Positions 7,960 to 14,642 of a stretch of DNA of 20,157 bases are shown here, in pieces. Each line of letters opens with the position of its first letter. Within the stretch, counting starts at the first letter, position 1. Origin of the DNA: Streptococcus sp. (GTDB lineage: Bacteria > Bacillota > Bacilli > Lactobacillales > Streptococcaceae); assembly GCA_003521145.1 (NCBI GenBank), contig DOTL01000083.1:1-20157 (forward strand). The letters are read 5' to 3'. The notes beneath the pieces are model-generated. The model worked only from the letters and a program-made list of their open reading frames with translations. It made no database searches and was not told the origin of the DNA. The translations under genes were made by a program, and so were the position numbers.

Positions 7960-8286
7960 ATGAAAAACATTCATTACACGAAAATTGATAGTCTATTCTT
8001 GGAACAATTTCGGGGTATTCGTACTGTTACTAAGAAAATTCCTACAATTGCTTATGGTCCGGCTATGTTTCAATTGACATCTGCTATTGTTGATGAGGCT
8101 GTTCGATTAATAACTAAATATGCAGAACCAATGAGTCTTAATCGCCAATACGAGATTAATTATGAAAACGGAGCGTCGTTCACACACAAACCTTGGGGAC
8201 ATTATCCTGATGAGTGTCCTACATGTGGTAACGGTAAGGAGGAAAATTGGGAAATCTTTTCTCAATACGGAGAAATAAAATTATGA
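7960..8286 (+). CDS. Unrecognised 108-residue soluble protein, first gene of ABC-exporter operon
   Basis: I do not recognise the family. The start is ATG 7960, with AAGGAG 8 nt upstream; an in-frame ATG at 7942 lies before that site and is rejected. The protein has no signal peptide and no membrane segment. It starts with a basic N-terminus, has a hydrophobic/helical middle (about residues 30-60), then an aromatic and acidic C-terminal third with a CPTC pair near residue 87 followed by G-N-G and a Trp. The Cys pair could bind metal, form a disulfide, or be a modification site. The stop overlaps the next gene's ATG (ATGA), so it is probably co-translated with the ABC ATPase. It could be a transported peptide precursor, an immunity protein or an accessory factor; no double-glycine leader is seen. 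Confidence 0.8.
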   Translation: MKNIHYTKIDSLFLEQFRGIRTVTKKIPTIAYGPAMFQLTSAIVDEAVRLITKYAEPMSLNRQYEINYENGASFTHKPWGHYPDECPTCGNGKEENWEIFSQYGEIKL

Positions 8287-9194
8287 CTTTTGAAACGCTC
8301 ACCATTGAAAATTTAACAAAATCATTTGATAAACAACATTTTGCTAATAACCATATCTTCTTAGAGCTAGAAGCTGCAAAAATCACAGCTCTTATAGGAC
8401 ATAATGGTGCTGGTAAATCAACTCTTTTAAAGCAAATGATTGGTTTTATTAAGCCTGATCAGGGAGATGTTCACTACGGAGATATTTCTTTTATACATAA
8501 CCGTAAACAAGCTCGAACAATGATGAGCTATATGTCACAACAGTATGCACCTCTTGAAAAATTAACTGTTGAGCAAAATTTAGAGATGATTGGAAGAATG
8601 AGAGGGTTAAGTACCTCAGAACTCCAAAAAGAAATTGAGCACCTTCTAGCAGATCTGGAAATAGTAGAATACCGTGATAAAAAAGGGAAGAATCTTTCAG
8701 GAGGCTTAAAACGGCTTACATCTTTTGCCATGGCATTAATTGGCTCTGCTGATATCATGCTTCTTGACGAACCAACCAACGATGTTGATCCTGTACGTCG
8801 TGAAAAACAGTGGCGATTATTACAAAAACTGGCTTATAAAGGACACACTATTATCATTGTTACCCACAATCTACTAGAAGTTGAAAAATATGCGGATAAT
8901 TTTGCTCTTTTTAACCATGGTAAATTATTAAAATCTGGTCCAGTACACCAAATGTCTTATAAAAATCATTATCAAATTTCTTTCAATTTTGTTAGTAAAG
9001 AATTTTTAAGTCTATTCGAACATTTTACGATGGTCAATGGTTGTGTTTGTCAGATGGAAATTGAAGAAAGTGAATTAACCCGAATACTCATTCAAGTTAA
9101 GGAAGGTATAGAAAAAGGGCTTATTTCAAACCTTTCAGTTAAGATGAAAACATTATCTATTTCCGATCTTTATAAAGAGGAGGTTGTTAACTGA
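8283..9194 (+). CDS. ABC-2 type exporter, ATP-binding protein
   Basis: A 303-residue stand-alone ATPase. Walker A is GHNGAGKST (near residue 40), the signature is LSGG in LSGGLKRL (near 138), Walker B is IMLLDEPTNDVD (near 157-168), and the switch His is in VTHNLLEVEKYADNF. The C-terminal ~90 residues extend past the core domain, as in ATPases of drug, bacteriocin-immunity and CcmA-like exporters. The start MTFETL is chosen because it overlaps the previous stop (ATGA) and has GGAG upstream; a longer reading from 8247 has no support. Domain annotators may label this family heme exporter CcmA, but there is no cytochrome c maturation context here. It pairs with the permease at 9196. Confidence 0.9.
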   Translation: MTFETLTIENLTKSFDKQHFANNHIFLELEAAKITALIGHNGAGKSTLLKQMIGFIKPDQGDVHYGDISFIHNRKQARTMMSYMSQQYAPLEKLTVEQNLEMIGRMRGLSTSELQKEIEHLLADLEIVEYRDKKGKNLSGGLKRLTSFAMALIGSADIMLLDEPTNDVDPVRREKQWRLLQKLAYKGHTIIIVTHNLLEVEKYADNFALFNHGKLLKSGPVHQMSYKNHYQISFNFVSKEFLSLFEHFTMVNGCVCQMEIEESELTRILIQVKEGIEKGLISNLSVKMKTLSISDLYKEEVVN

Positions 9195-9195
9195 T

Positions 9196-9918
9196 ATGAC
9201 TCAATTTTTTTACTTACTTCGTTGGAACTATCTTCGACAAAAAAATCTATTCATTCTATTCACACTAGCTCAAGTGCTTTTGTCCGTTTCACTTCTTTTT
9301 GGGTATCCGTTGGTAATTGGTAAGATGGACACAACAACTGCTTACTATCTTGCCTCTGGATCAGTTTTAATGGGAGTTATTTCTATTGGCTGTACGATTT
9401 CATCTCCTGTTATAGCCAATGCCAAGTCAGAAGGTCATGTGGACTATATTCGAGCTTTACCTATTCCTAGAATTCTAATTTCTTTAGCTGACCTATGTAT
9501 ATGGTTAATTGCTATTTTACCAGGTGTATTCTTCACTTTTTTATTAGGCTGTCTTCGCTTTTCTGTCCAATTAAATTTGTCAATTTTGTCTGTTTTTGTG
9601 ATGTTACTTATTTGCCTAACAATGATTAGTCTAGGATTTTCAATTGCTTATATATTTTCCCAAAATATTGTCACGCTAATGTCTCAGCTTATTTTAATGA
9701 TTGGTCTTATGTTTTCACCAATCATGTATCCGGCAGGTCGTCTTCCAGATTGGTTAGATAAACTTTATTTTCTACTTCCATTTGTCCCTTCTGCGAATCT
9801 TCTTAGAGCTAGCTTTTATAGACATGGAACTGTTTCGCTTGTAGATATAGGAGTTCTTATTTTCTGGATTTTTCTGACACAACTGCTTATCTTAGGGACA
9901 CTACAGAAAGAGTTGTAA
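9196..9918 (+). CDS. ABC-2 type exporter, permease
   Basis: A 240-residue integral membrane protein with about six hydrophobic helices and the usual ABC-2 permease architecture, including the C-terminal MFSPIMYPAGRLPDWL loop before the last helices. The ATG at 9196 lies 1 nt after the ATPase stop, with GAGGAGG about 12 nt upstream; a TTG at 9184 abuts that site and is less likely. With the ATPase it should form a dimeric exporter for a peptide, drug or lipid. The operon with a two-component system divergent next door resembles peptide-sensing detoxification or bacteriocin-immunity modules, but the substrate is not shown by sequence. No clear terminator follows. Confidence 0.88.
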   Translation: MTQFFYLLRWNYLRQKNLFILFTLAQVLLSVSLLFGYPLVIGKMDTTTAYYLASGSVLMGVISIGCTISSPVIANAKSEGHVDYIRALPIPRILISLADLCIWLIAILPGVFFTFLLGCLRFSVQLNLSILSVFVMLLICLTMISLGFSIAYIFSQNIVTLMSQLILMIGLMFSPIMYPAGRLPDWLDKLYFLLPFVPSANLLRASFYRHGTVSLVDIGVLIFWIFLTQLLILGTLQKEL

Positions 9919-10013
9919 TACTATCTTATGGAAAACAATCTTACGAAACTCAGGTTTAGACATCTGGTACTCAGCCTTTTTCTTTTGTGACAATTCTCCT
10001 CCAAACAAATCAA

Positions 10014-10043
10014 TTGCCTAGTCCTCTTTGATAGCGGTATAAT
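10014..10043 (+). promoter_or_regulatory. trhO promoter
   Basis: TTGCCT at 10014-10019, an 18-bp spacer and a perfect TATAAT at 10038-10043. The -10 box lies inside an inverted repeat (TTTGATAG at 10027-10034, CTATCAAA at 10061-10068). Confidence 0.6.
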
Positions 10044-10107
10044 AGTTAAGTTGATTTTGACTATCAAACAACAGATATAGATATTTCATAAAGAAAGAGG
10101 ACATACA

Positions 10108-11091
10108 ATGGCAAAACCTATTCGAGTATTGCTTTATTATAAATACCTTCCCATCGAAAACGCTGAGCAATTTGCGGCTGACCACTTGGCTTTCTGTAAG
10201 TCAATCGGCCTCAAAGGACGCATCTTGGTTGCTGACGAGGGAATCAATGGAACGGTTTCTGGGGACTATGAAACCACTCAAAAATATATGGACTACGTCC
10301 ACAGCCTTCCAGGAATGGAGGACCTCTGGTTCAAGATTGATGAGGAAGAAGAGCAAGCCTTCAAGAAGATGTTTGTTCGTTACAAGAAGGAAATCGTCCA
10401 CCTTGGTTTAGAGGATGACAACTTTGACAGCGACATTAATCCACTTGAAACTACAGGTGCTTACTTGTCACCAAAAGAGTTTAAATATGCTCTTTTAGAT
10501 GAGGATACTGTTGTCCTCGATACACGTAACGACTATGAGTATGACCTTGGTCACTTCCGTGGAGCCATTCGTCCAGACATTCGCAACTTCCGTGAATTAC
10601 CACAATGGGTCCGCGATCATAAGGAAGAGTTCATGGATAAGCGCGTGGTTGTTTACTGTACTGGTGGTGTCCGCTGTGAGAAATTCTCAGGTTGGATGGT
10701 CCGTGAGGGCTACAAAAATGTTGGTCAATTGCACGGTGGTATCGCAACTTACGGAAAAGATCCAGAGGTTCAAGGGGAGCTTTGGGATGGTAAGATGTAT
10801 GTCTTTGACGAGCGTATTGCCGTTGACATCAACCATGTAGATCCTGTTGTTGTCGGTAAGGATTGGTTCGATGGTACGCCTTGTGAACGCTATGTCAATT
10901 GCGGTAACCCATTCTGTAACCGTCGTATCCTTGCTTCGGAGGAAAATGAAGGCAAATACCTCCGTGGCTGCTCACATGAATGCCGTGTTCATCCACGTAA
11001 CCGTTATGTCACTGAAAATGGTTTGAGTCAAGAAGAAGTTGTCGCACGCCTTGCGGCTATTGGTGAAAGCTTGGATGTAACACCTGCTTAA
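10108..11091 (+). CDS. trhO: tRNA uridine(34) hydroxylase TrhO (rhodanese family)
   Basis: A 327-residue cytoplasmic protein of the YceA/YbfQ (UPF0176) family. Members use O2 to hydroxylate uridine 34 of tRNAs, giving 5-hydroxyuridine. Visible parts are an N-terminal acylphosphatase-like region (LLYYKYLPIENAEQFAADH, LVADEGINGTVSG), then a rhodanese domain (about 120-225) with DTRNDYEYDLGHFRGA and the active-site loop CTGGVRCEKFSGWM, whose first Cys is the probable catalytic residue. A Cys-rich C-terminus follows (CERYVNCGNPFCNRRIL and CSHECRVHPRNRY), typical of the family. AAGAGGAC lies shortly before the ATG. GC content is visibly higher than in the block upstream: 26 of 60 in line 10321-10380. 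Confidence 0.95.
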   Translation: MAKPIRVLLYYKYLPIENAEQFAADHLAFCKSIGLKGRILVADEGINGTVSGDYETTQKYMDYVHSLPGMEDLWFKIDEEEEQAFKKMFVRYKKEIVHLGLEDDNFDSDINPLETTGAYLSPKEFKYALLDEDTVVLDTRNDYEYDLGHFRGAIRPDIRNFRELPQWVRDHKEEFMDKRVVVYCTGGVRCEKFSGWMVREGYKNVGQLHGGIATYGKDPEVQGELWDGKMYVFDERIAVDINHVDPVVVGKDWFDGTPCERYVNCGNPFCNRRILASEENEGKYLRGCSHECRVHPRNRYVTENGLSQEEVVARLAAIGESLDVTPA

Positions 11092-11143
11092 GTTTAAATA
11101 GAGAAGAGGCTGAGAGAAATCTTGGCTTTTTATTTTGCAATTT

Positions 11144-11195
11144 ATTTCTAAAATTATGATATATATATTGCAATTAGAAATATATAGTGTATAAT
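11144..11195 (+). promoter_or_regulatory. Promoter and possible operator of the XRE/membrane-protein operon
   Basis: TTGCAA at 11168-11173, a 16-bp spacer and TATAAT at 11190-11195. A perfect 8-bp inverted repeat (ATTTCTAA at 11144-11151, TTAGAAAT at 11174-11181) places one arm between -35 and -10, where the XRE protein could bind to repress itself. Autoregulation is inferred. Confidence 0.5.
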
Positions 11196-11267
11196 TAAGA
11201 TGAAAATAGCTGGTGAACCTAATCAATTTCAACGATAATATCAGATATGATGTAAAGGAGGGGGCAT

Positions 11268-11465
11268 GTGGCAAAGAATTTACGTTTAAAAGCAGCTCGA
11301 GCAGAGCATGATATGACCCAGGGTGACTTGGCAGAAGCTATAGGTGCAACAAGACAAACCATAGGTTTGATTGAAGCTGGAAAGTACAATCCCAGCCTAG
11401 CCTTATGCATTGCTATTTGCAAGACACTGGATAGGACTTTGGATCAACTGTTTTGGGAGGATTAG
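11268..11465 (+). CDS. Small XRE-family transcriptional regulator
   Basis: A 65-residue protein that is almost entirely a Cro/CI-type helix-turn-helix: LRLKAARAEHDMTQGDLAEAIG then ATRQTIGLIEAGKYNPSLALC, ending in LDQLFWED. It matches the compact YgzD-like class, which is usually encoded next to a small membrane protein, as here. The GTG start at 11268 is preceded by a strong AAGGAGGGGG; an ATG two bases earlier is out of frame. The gene probably represses its own two-gene operon. The next gene begins 16 nt downstream. Confidence 0.9.
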   Translation: MAKNLRLKAARAEHDMTQGDLAEAIGATRQTIGLIEAGKYNPSLALCIAICKTLDRTLDQLFWED

Positions 11466-11481
11466 GAAGGAAGTAAATACG

Positions 11482-11973
11482 ATGAAATTCAAACTGATTA
11501 ATAATAAGGTTACAGATGAACGCGAAAAAGCTCTAAATAATAAGGTTGCTGCTGAATGTTTTTACATAATGATTGCAGGGACGCTTGTATGCATAGTCTA
11601 TGGCTCCCTCTTTAACAATGGTGTCATCTCTGCTGATTACTTACTTTATCCATTGTTGATAAGTAGTATTTGGTCTATTTATAGAGCTGAACGTCTTGAT
11701 GTAAATGCTTTTGGTAGTTCGAGTATAACAGTCTTAGGTTGTTTACTGGTGACTGGGCTTATCACGCTTATGATAATGTCAGCTAACTATCGGTACAACC
11801 ATGGTATCTATCATAATAATCCCCTGGATCCTAGATATCTCATGACTTGGCCACTTACTTATATCATTTATGTTCCCTTTGTCTTTTTGGTGAATTGGGC
11901 TCTCACAGCACTGGGGAGATACGAGAGAAGACGTCTTGAAAAACATCTAGACGATTTGGAGAATGAAGTATAA
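11482..11973 (+). CDS. Small integral membrane protein paired with XRE regulator
   Basis: A 163-residue protein with about four hydrophobic helices (near 24-42, 50-66, 80-100 and 122-143) and a charged C-terminal tail (RYERRRLEKHLDDLENEV). The N-terminal TDEREKALNNKV segment is typical of small uncharacterised membrane proteins found beside compact XRE regulators in Firmicutes. The ATG at 11482 has GGAAGGAAG upstream; a longer reading from 11410 overlaps the XRE gene and is rejected. The function is unknown; a role in membrane or envelope stress would be a guess. A hairpin terminator follows. Confidence 0.85.
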   Translation: MKFKLINNKVTDEREKALNNKVAAECFYIMIAGTLVCIVYGSLFNNGVISADYLLYPLLISSIWSIYRAERLDVNAFGSSSITVLGCLLVTGLITLMIMSANYRYNHGIYHNNPLDPRYLMTWPLTYIIYVPFVFLVNWALTALGRYERRRLEKHLDDLENEV

Positions 11974-11983
11974 ATAGTGAGAG

Positions 11984-12015
11984 AATCAGACCGTTCTTTT
12001 TGTTCTGATTTTTTT
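11984..12015 (+). terminator. Terminator of the XRE operon
   Basis: AATCAGA (11984-11990) pairs with TCTGATT (12004-12010) across a 13-nt loop, followed by a run of Ts to 12015. It sits 11 nt after the membrane-protein stop. Confidence 0.7.
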
Positions 12016-12016
12016 G

Positions 12017-12025
12017 TGTTATAAT
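12017..12025 (+). promoter_or_regulatory. Extended -10 promoter of the nucleoside phosphorylase gene
   Basis: TGT followed by a perfect TATAAT (12020-12025) is an extended -10 element. No good -35 box is seen. AAGGAGG and the ATG follow within 30 nt. Confidence 0.6.
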
Positions 12026-12051
12026 GGTTCCTAAAACTAAGGAGGTCACGT

Positions 12052-12822
12052 ATGCTACTAACTGAATTTGATGCAAATAGACAAGCGATTATAAATCCCG
12101 AGGCCTTACATGAGCCTCTTGAAGGTTTTCCTAAAATAGCTGTATCCTGTTTTTCTCGTTTGACCTTTCAACGAATGCTTGAGATGTTTCCCCATGAACT
12201 TATCTATGAAACATCCATGGCGAATGTGGCTATTCCGATTTATAAGCTTGTTATTGATGATAATGAGTTGGCCATTTTTAATGCACCTGTAGGCGCCTCT
12301 GCCTGTGTGGGTATTTTAGAGGATATTTTTGTCTTGGGAGCTGATAAACTTGTACTTTTTGGTACTTGTGGGGTGCTTGATGAAGATATTAAAGAGACTT
12401 CTATTATTATTCCTAGTCATACCCTTAGAGATGAAGGGACGAGTTTTCACTATGTGGAAGCCAGCGATGAGATTGCGGTAAATGTGGGTGTTTTAGACCA
12501 TTTTCGTTCCTATCTCAATGAACGTCAGATTTCTCATAAGGAAGGCAAGGTTTGGACAACTGATGGCATTTACCGTGAGACGAATGGTAAACTCAAAGCT
12601 CGAAAGGCAGCAGGAGCCATTTGTGTGGATATGGAGTGTTCTGCTGTTGCAGCTTTAGCAAAGTTTAGAGGTGTTGACATCTGCCACTTCTTCTATGCTG
12701 CGGACCACCTTTCTGAAGGTAATTGGGACGCCCGTAACTTGATGAATCATATGGACTTGGATGAAAAGGACAAGATAGCTTTATTAGCTTTGGAGTTTGC
12801 GTGTGATTGGAGCAGAAATTAA
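12052..12822 (+). CDS. Nucleoside phosphorylase (uridine/purine phosphorylase family)
   Basis: A 256-residue cytoplasmic enzyme of the PNP/UDP family, which splits nucleosides with phosphate to a base and ribose 1-phosphate. Family features are the phosphate-site region APVGASACVGILEDIFVLGADKLVLFGTCG (about 78-107), the TTDGIYRE substrate loop, and VDMECSAVAALAKFRG, where the Met-Glu contacts the ribose. A conserved Asp in the FFYAADHLSEGNWD segment would act on the base. It is read from its own promoter with AAGGAGG at good spacing. Whether uridine or a purine nucleoside is preferred cannot be decided here. No clear terminator follows; the next promoter region begins at once. Confidence 0.88.
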   Translation: MLLTEFDANRQAIINPEALHEPLEGFPKIAVSCFSRLTFQRMLEMFPHELIYETSMANVAIPIYKLVIDDNELAIFNAPVGASACVGILEDIFVLGADKLVLFGTCGVLDEDIKETSIIIPSHTLRDEGTSFHYVEASDEIAVNVGVLDHFRSYLNERQISHKEGKVWTTDGIYRETNGKLKARKAAGAICVDMECSAVAALAKFRGVDICHFFYAADHLSEGNWDARNLMNHMDLDEKDKIALLALEFACDWSRN

Positions 12823-12847
12823 AAACCTTACTTTTCAAAGTTTATTA

Positions 12848-12864
12848 TTTGTAATCATTCTAAA
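12848..12864. promoter_or_regulatory. Upstream PerR/Fur-like box (imperfect)
   Basis: TTTGTAAT-C-ATTCTAAA resembles a 7-1-7 Per/Fur-family box with two mismatches in the left arm. It overlaps the -35 hexamer. Its right part (12853-12867) is an exact 15-nt inverted copy of part of the downstream box. Confidence 0.5.
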
Positions 12865-12877
12865 TAACTGTTACAAT
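12849..12877 (+). promoter_or_regulatory. Promoter of the VIT1-type transporter gene
   Basis: TTGTAA at 12849-12854, a 17-bp spacer and TACAAT at 12872-12877, with TGT just before the -10 box (extended -10). It is bracketed by the two palindromic boxes. Confidence 0.65.
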
Positions 12878-12878
12878 A

Positions 12879-12901
12879 TTATTTAGAATGATTCTAAATA
12901 A
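12879..12901. promoter_or_regulatory. Perfect 23-bp palindrome resembling a PerR box
   Basis: Two perfect 11-base arms (TTATTTAGAAT and ATTCTAAATAA) surround a central G. The core TTAGAAT-N-ATTCTAA matches the 7-1-7 shape of streptococcal PerR boxes. It covers the predicted transcription start and reaches the ribosome binding site, so binding would repress the metal transporter gene. Confidence 0.65.
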
Positions 12902-12912
12902 GGAGTGTGAAA

Positions 12913-13596
12913 TTGGAAGATAAGAATTTTGCAGAACGTTTAAATATTTTGAGAGCAGGAGTGTTGGGGGCCAATGATGGCATCATTTCCATTGCGGGAG
13001 TGGTTATCGGTGTGGCCAGTGCGACATCAAACATCTGGTTCATCTTGATTTCTGCCTTATCAGCGATTTTTGCCGGTGCCTTTTCAATGGCAGGTGGTGA
13101 ATATGTTAGTGTATCAACGCAAAAAGATACCGAAGAAGCTGCCATCGCTAAAGAACAAGCCCTCTTGGACCGTTCTCCTGAGGCAGCTAGAGAGAGTTTG
13201 TATCAAACCTTCCTCAGTCAGGGGGATTGCGAAACAGTAGCGAAAGTCAAGGTCAGTCAAGCCTTCAGTAAAAATCCTATTAGGGTCTTGGTTGAAGAAA
13301 AATATGGAGTTGATTTAGAAGAAATCACTAATCCATGGCATGCTGCCGTATCTAGTTTCTTGTCCTTTTCAGTTGGTTCCTTGCCACCAGCACTAGCTAT
13401 CTTGCTTTTCTCAGAGCCTTACCGTATTCCTGTAACAGTGGTTGTGGTTGCACTGACCTTAATCTTGACTGGTTATATCAGTGCCAAGCTTGGAAAAGCA
13501 CCTATTAAACAAGCGATGTTGCGTAACTTGACCGTAGGACTCTTGACCATGCTAGTGACCCATGTGGTTGGTCATATCTTCCATGTGAATGTGTAA
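12913..13596 (+). CDS. VIT1/CCC1-family metal (Fe2+/Mn2+) transporter
   Basis: A 227-residue membrane protein of the VIT1/CCC1 family, which moves ferrous iron or manganese across membranes, out of the cytoplasm in bacteria. Features are the N-terminal LNILRAGVLGANDGIISIAGVVIGVASAT helix, a second helix with SAIFAGAFSMAGGEYVSVSTQKDTE, a cytoplasmic loop of about 85 residues rich in Glu and Lys (the metal-sensing region in homologues), and three C-terminal helices. A GTG at 12907 lies 1 nt after AGGAG and is unusable, so TTG at 12913, 7 nt after AGGAG, is preferred. The PerR-like boxes over its promoter suggest induction by peroxide or metal. A strong terminator follows. Confidence 0.87.
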   Translation: MEDKNFAERLNILRAGVLGANDGIISIAGVVIGVASATSNIWFILISALSAIFAGAFSMAGGEYVSVSTQKDTEEAAIAKEQALLDRSPEAARESLYQTFLSQGDCETVAKVKVSQAFSKNPIRVLVEEKYGVDLEEITNPWHAAVSSFLSFSVGSLPPALAILLFSEPYRIPVTVVVVALTLILTGYISAKLGKAPIKQAMLRNLTVGLLTMLVTHVVGHIFHVNV

Positions 13597-13611
13597 TTGT
13601 TAGTAATATGA

Positions 13612-13636
13612 GTCTACCTTTTAGGTAGGCTTTTTT
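13612..13636 (+). terminator. Terminator of the VIT1-type gene
   Basis: GTCTACC (13612-13618) pairs with GGTAGGC (13624-13630; one G-U pair) around the loop TTTTA, followed by six Ts. Confidence 0.85.
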
Positions 13637-13660
13637 AGTCTACTAGACCAGGCTTATCCA

Positions 13661-13669
13661 TGGTACAAT
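13661..13669 (+). promoter_or_regulatory. Extended -10 promoter giving a leaderless rsuA mRNA
   Basis: TGG-TACAAT (-10 at 13664-13669) ends 6 nt before the rsuA ATG. The expected transcription start coincides with the A of the start codon, and there is no ribosome binding site. Confidence 0.6.
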
Positions 13670-13675
13670 AGGGCT

Positions 13676-14395
13676 ATGCGTTTAGATAAATTATTAGGAC
13701 AAGCGGGCTATGGTTCTCGCAATCAGGTCAAGAAACTCATTCGTAGTCGGCAGGTATATGTGGATGGTGTCTTGGCGGATCGTGATAATCTTAATGTGGA
13801 TGCTAGTCTTCAAAACATCACGGTATCTGGTAAGGAACTGGAGCATGTGCCAGAAGTCTACTACCTAATGAACAAGTCGTCAGGGGTGGTAACAGCTCGA
13901 AAGGACAAGGAACACCAAACAGTCATTGATTTGATTAAGCCTGAAGATCAGCGAGAGGGGCTTTATCCTGTTGGGCGATTGGATAGAGATACGGAAGGAT
14001 TGGTGCTGATTACTAACAATGGCCCCTTGGGCTTTGCCATGCTTCACCCACGTTATCATGTGGCTAAGAGGTATTATGTTGAGGTTAATGATATTCTGGG
14101 GTCTGATGCACCTGCATTTTTTGAGTCTGGTGTTGTTTTTGAAGATGGTACTGTTTGTCAATCAGCTCAGCTGGAAATTTTAAGTTCAGCGAGTGACAAG
14201 AGCTGTGCTCAAATTACGATTTCGGAAGGTAAGTTTCATCAAGTGAAAAAGATGTTCTTGGCTTATGGAGTCAAGGTGACCTATCTTAAGCGTATTTCTT
14301 TTGGAGAGTTTAAACTTGATGAAGGGATAGCTGTAGGTTCCTACCGAACGTTAACTGAAGCAGAAAAAGTAATCTTGCGTACATATCTGGGCTAG
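13676..14395 (+). CDS. rsuA: 16S rRNA pseudouridine synthase, RsuA family
   Basis: A 239-residue enzyme that isomerises a uridine of rRNA to pseudouridine; the RsuA type acts on the 16S rRNA 530 loop (position 516 in E. coli). An N-terminal S4 RNA-binding domain (MRLDKLLGQAGYGSRNQVKKL through the RSRQVYVDG segment) is followed by the catalytic domain with GRLDRDTEGLVLITNNG, whose second Asp is the nucleophile, and the C-terminal ISEGKFHQVKKMF and VTYLKRISFGEFKL motifs. Initiation appears leaderless: the -10 box ends 6 nt before the ATG and no Shine-Dalgarno is present. RsuA and RluB/E/F paralogues look alike; length and S4 domain favour RsuA. A hairpin terminator lies about 115 nt downstream. 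Confidence 0.9.
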   Translation: MRLDKLLGQAGYGSRNQVKKLIRSRQVYVDGVLADRDNLNVDASLQNITVSGKELEHVPEVYYLMNKSSGVVTARKDKEHQTVIDLIKPEDQREGLYPVGRLDRDTEGLVLITNNGPLGFAMLHPRYHVAKRYYVEVNDILGSDAPAFFESGVVFEDGTVCQSAQLEILSSASDKSCAQITISEGKFHQVKKMFLAYGVKVTYLKRISFGEFKLDEGIAVGSYRTLTEAEKVILRTYLG

Positions 14396-14437
14396 TCATT
14401 TCTTCTTATTAAGGTATGATAGGAACTTTCAATCTCC

Positions 14438-14456
14438 TGATAGGTCTATCCTATCA
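14438..14456. repeat. Small inverted repeat downstream of rsuA
   Basis: TGATAGG (14438-14444) and CCTATCA (14450-14456) form a perfect 7-bp stem with a 5-nt loop but no T run, so it is not a standard terminator. It lies in the 247-nt stretch (14396-14642) where I see no gene. The only other clear structure there is the terminator at 14511. Confidence 0.4.
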
Positions 14457-14510
14457 CCAGGCTTAATACTGTAAGGCCTATAACGACGGTCTTTTCTAGG
14501 GATATAAGTA

Positions 14511-14538
14511 AAACTTATGACATTATATAAGTTTTTTT
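14511..14538 (+). terminator. Terminator downstream of rsuA
   Basis: AAACTTAT (14511-14518) pairs with ATAAGTTT (14527-14534) around an 8-nt loop, with a T run to 14538. Confidence 0.65.
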
Positions 14539-14642
14539 AATTTCTCAAGCCTTGTTTCTGGTGGTATGATGGTATCAATTCGATTGAGAACTGAAGTAAG
14601 TCAGGAGCAATGACCAGGTCTAATCAGAGAGGGATGTTCATT

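Noticed and set aside
5750..7960. Search for a double-glycine or AgrD-like pheromone precursor near the two-component genes
   Set aside because: No small frame with a ribosome binding site and a double-glycine leader was found in the gaps or around the operon.
8283..9918. CcmA/CcmB heme exporter for cytochrome c maturation
   Set aside because: The resemblance is only to the general ABC-2 fold; fermentative streptococci lack cytochrome c biogenesis and no other ccm gene is present.
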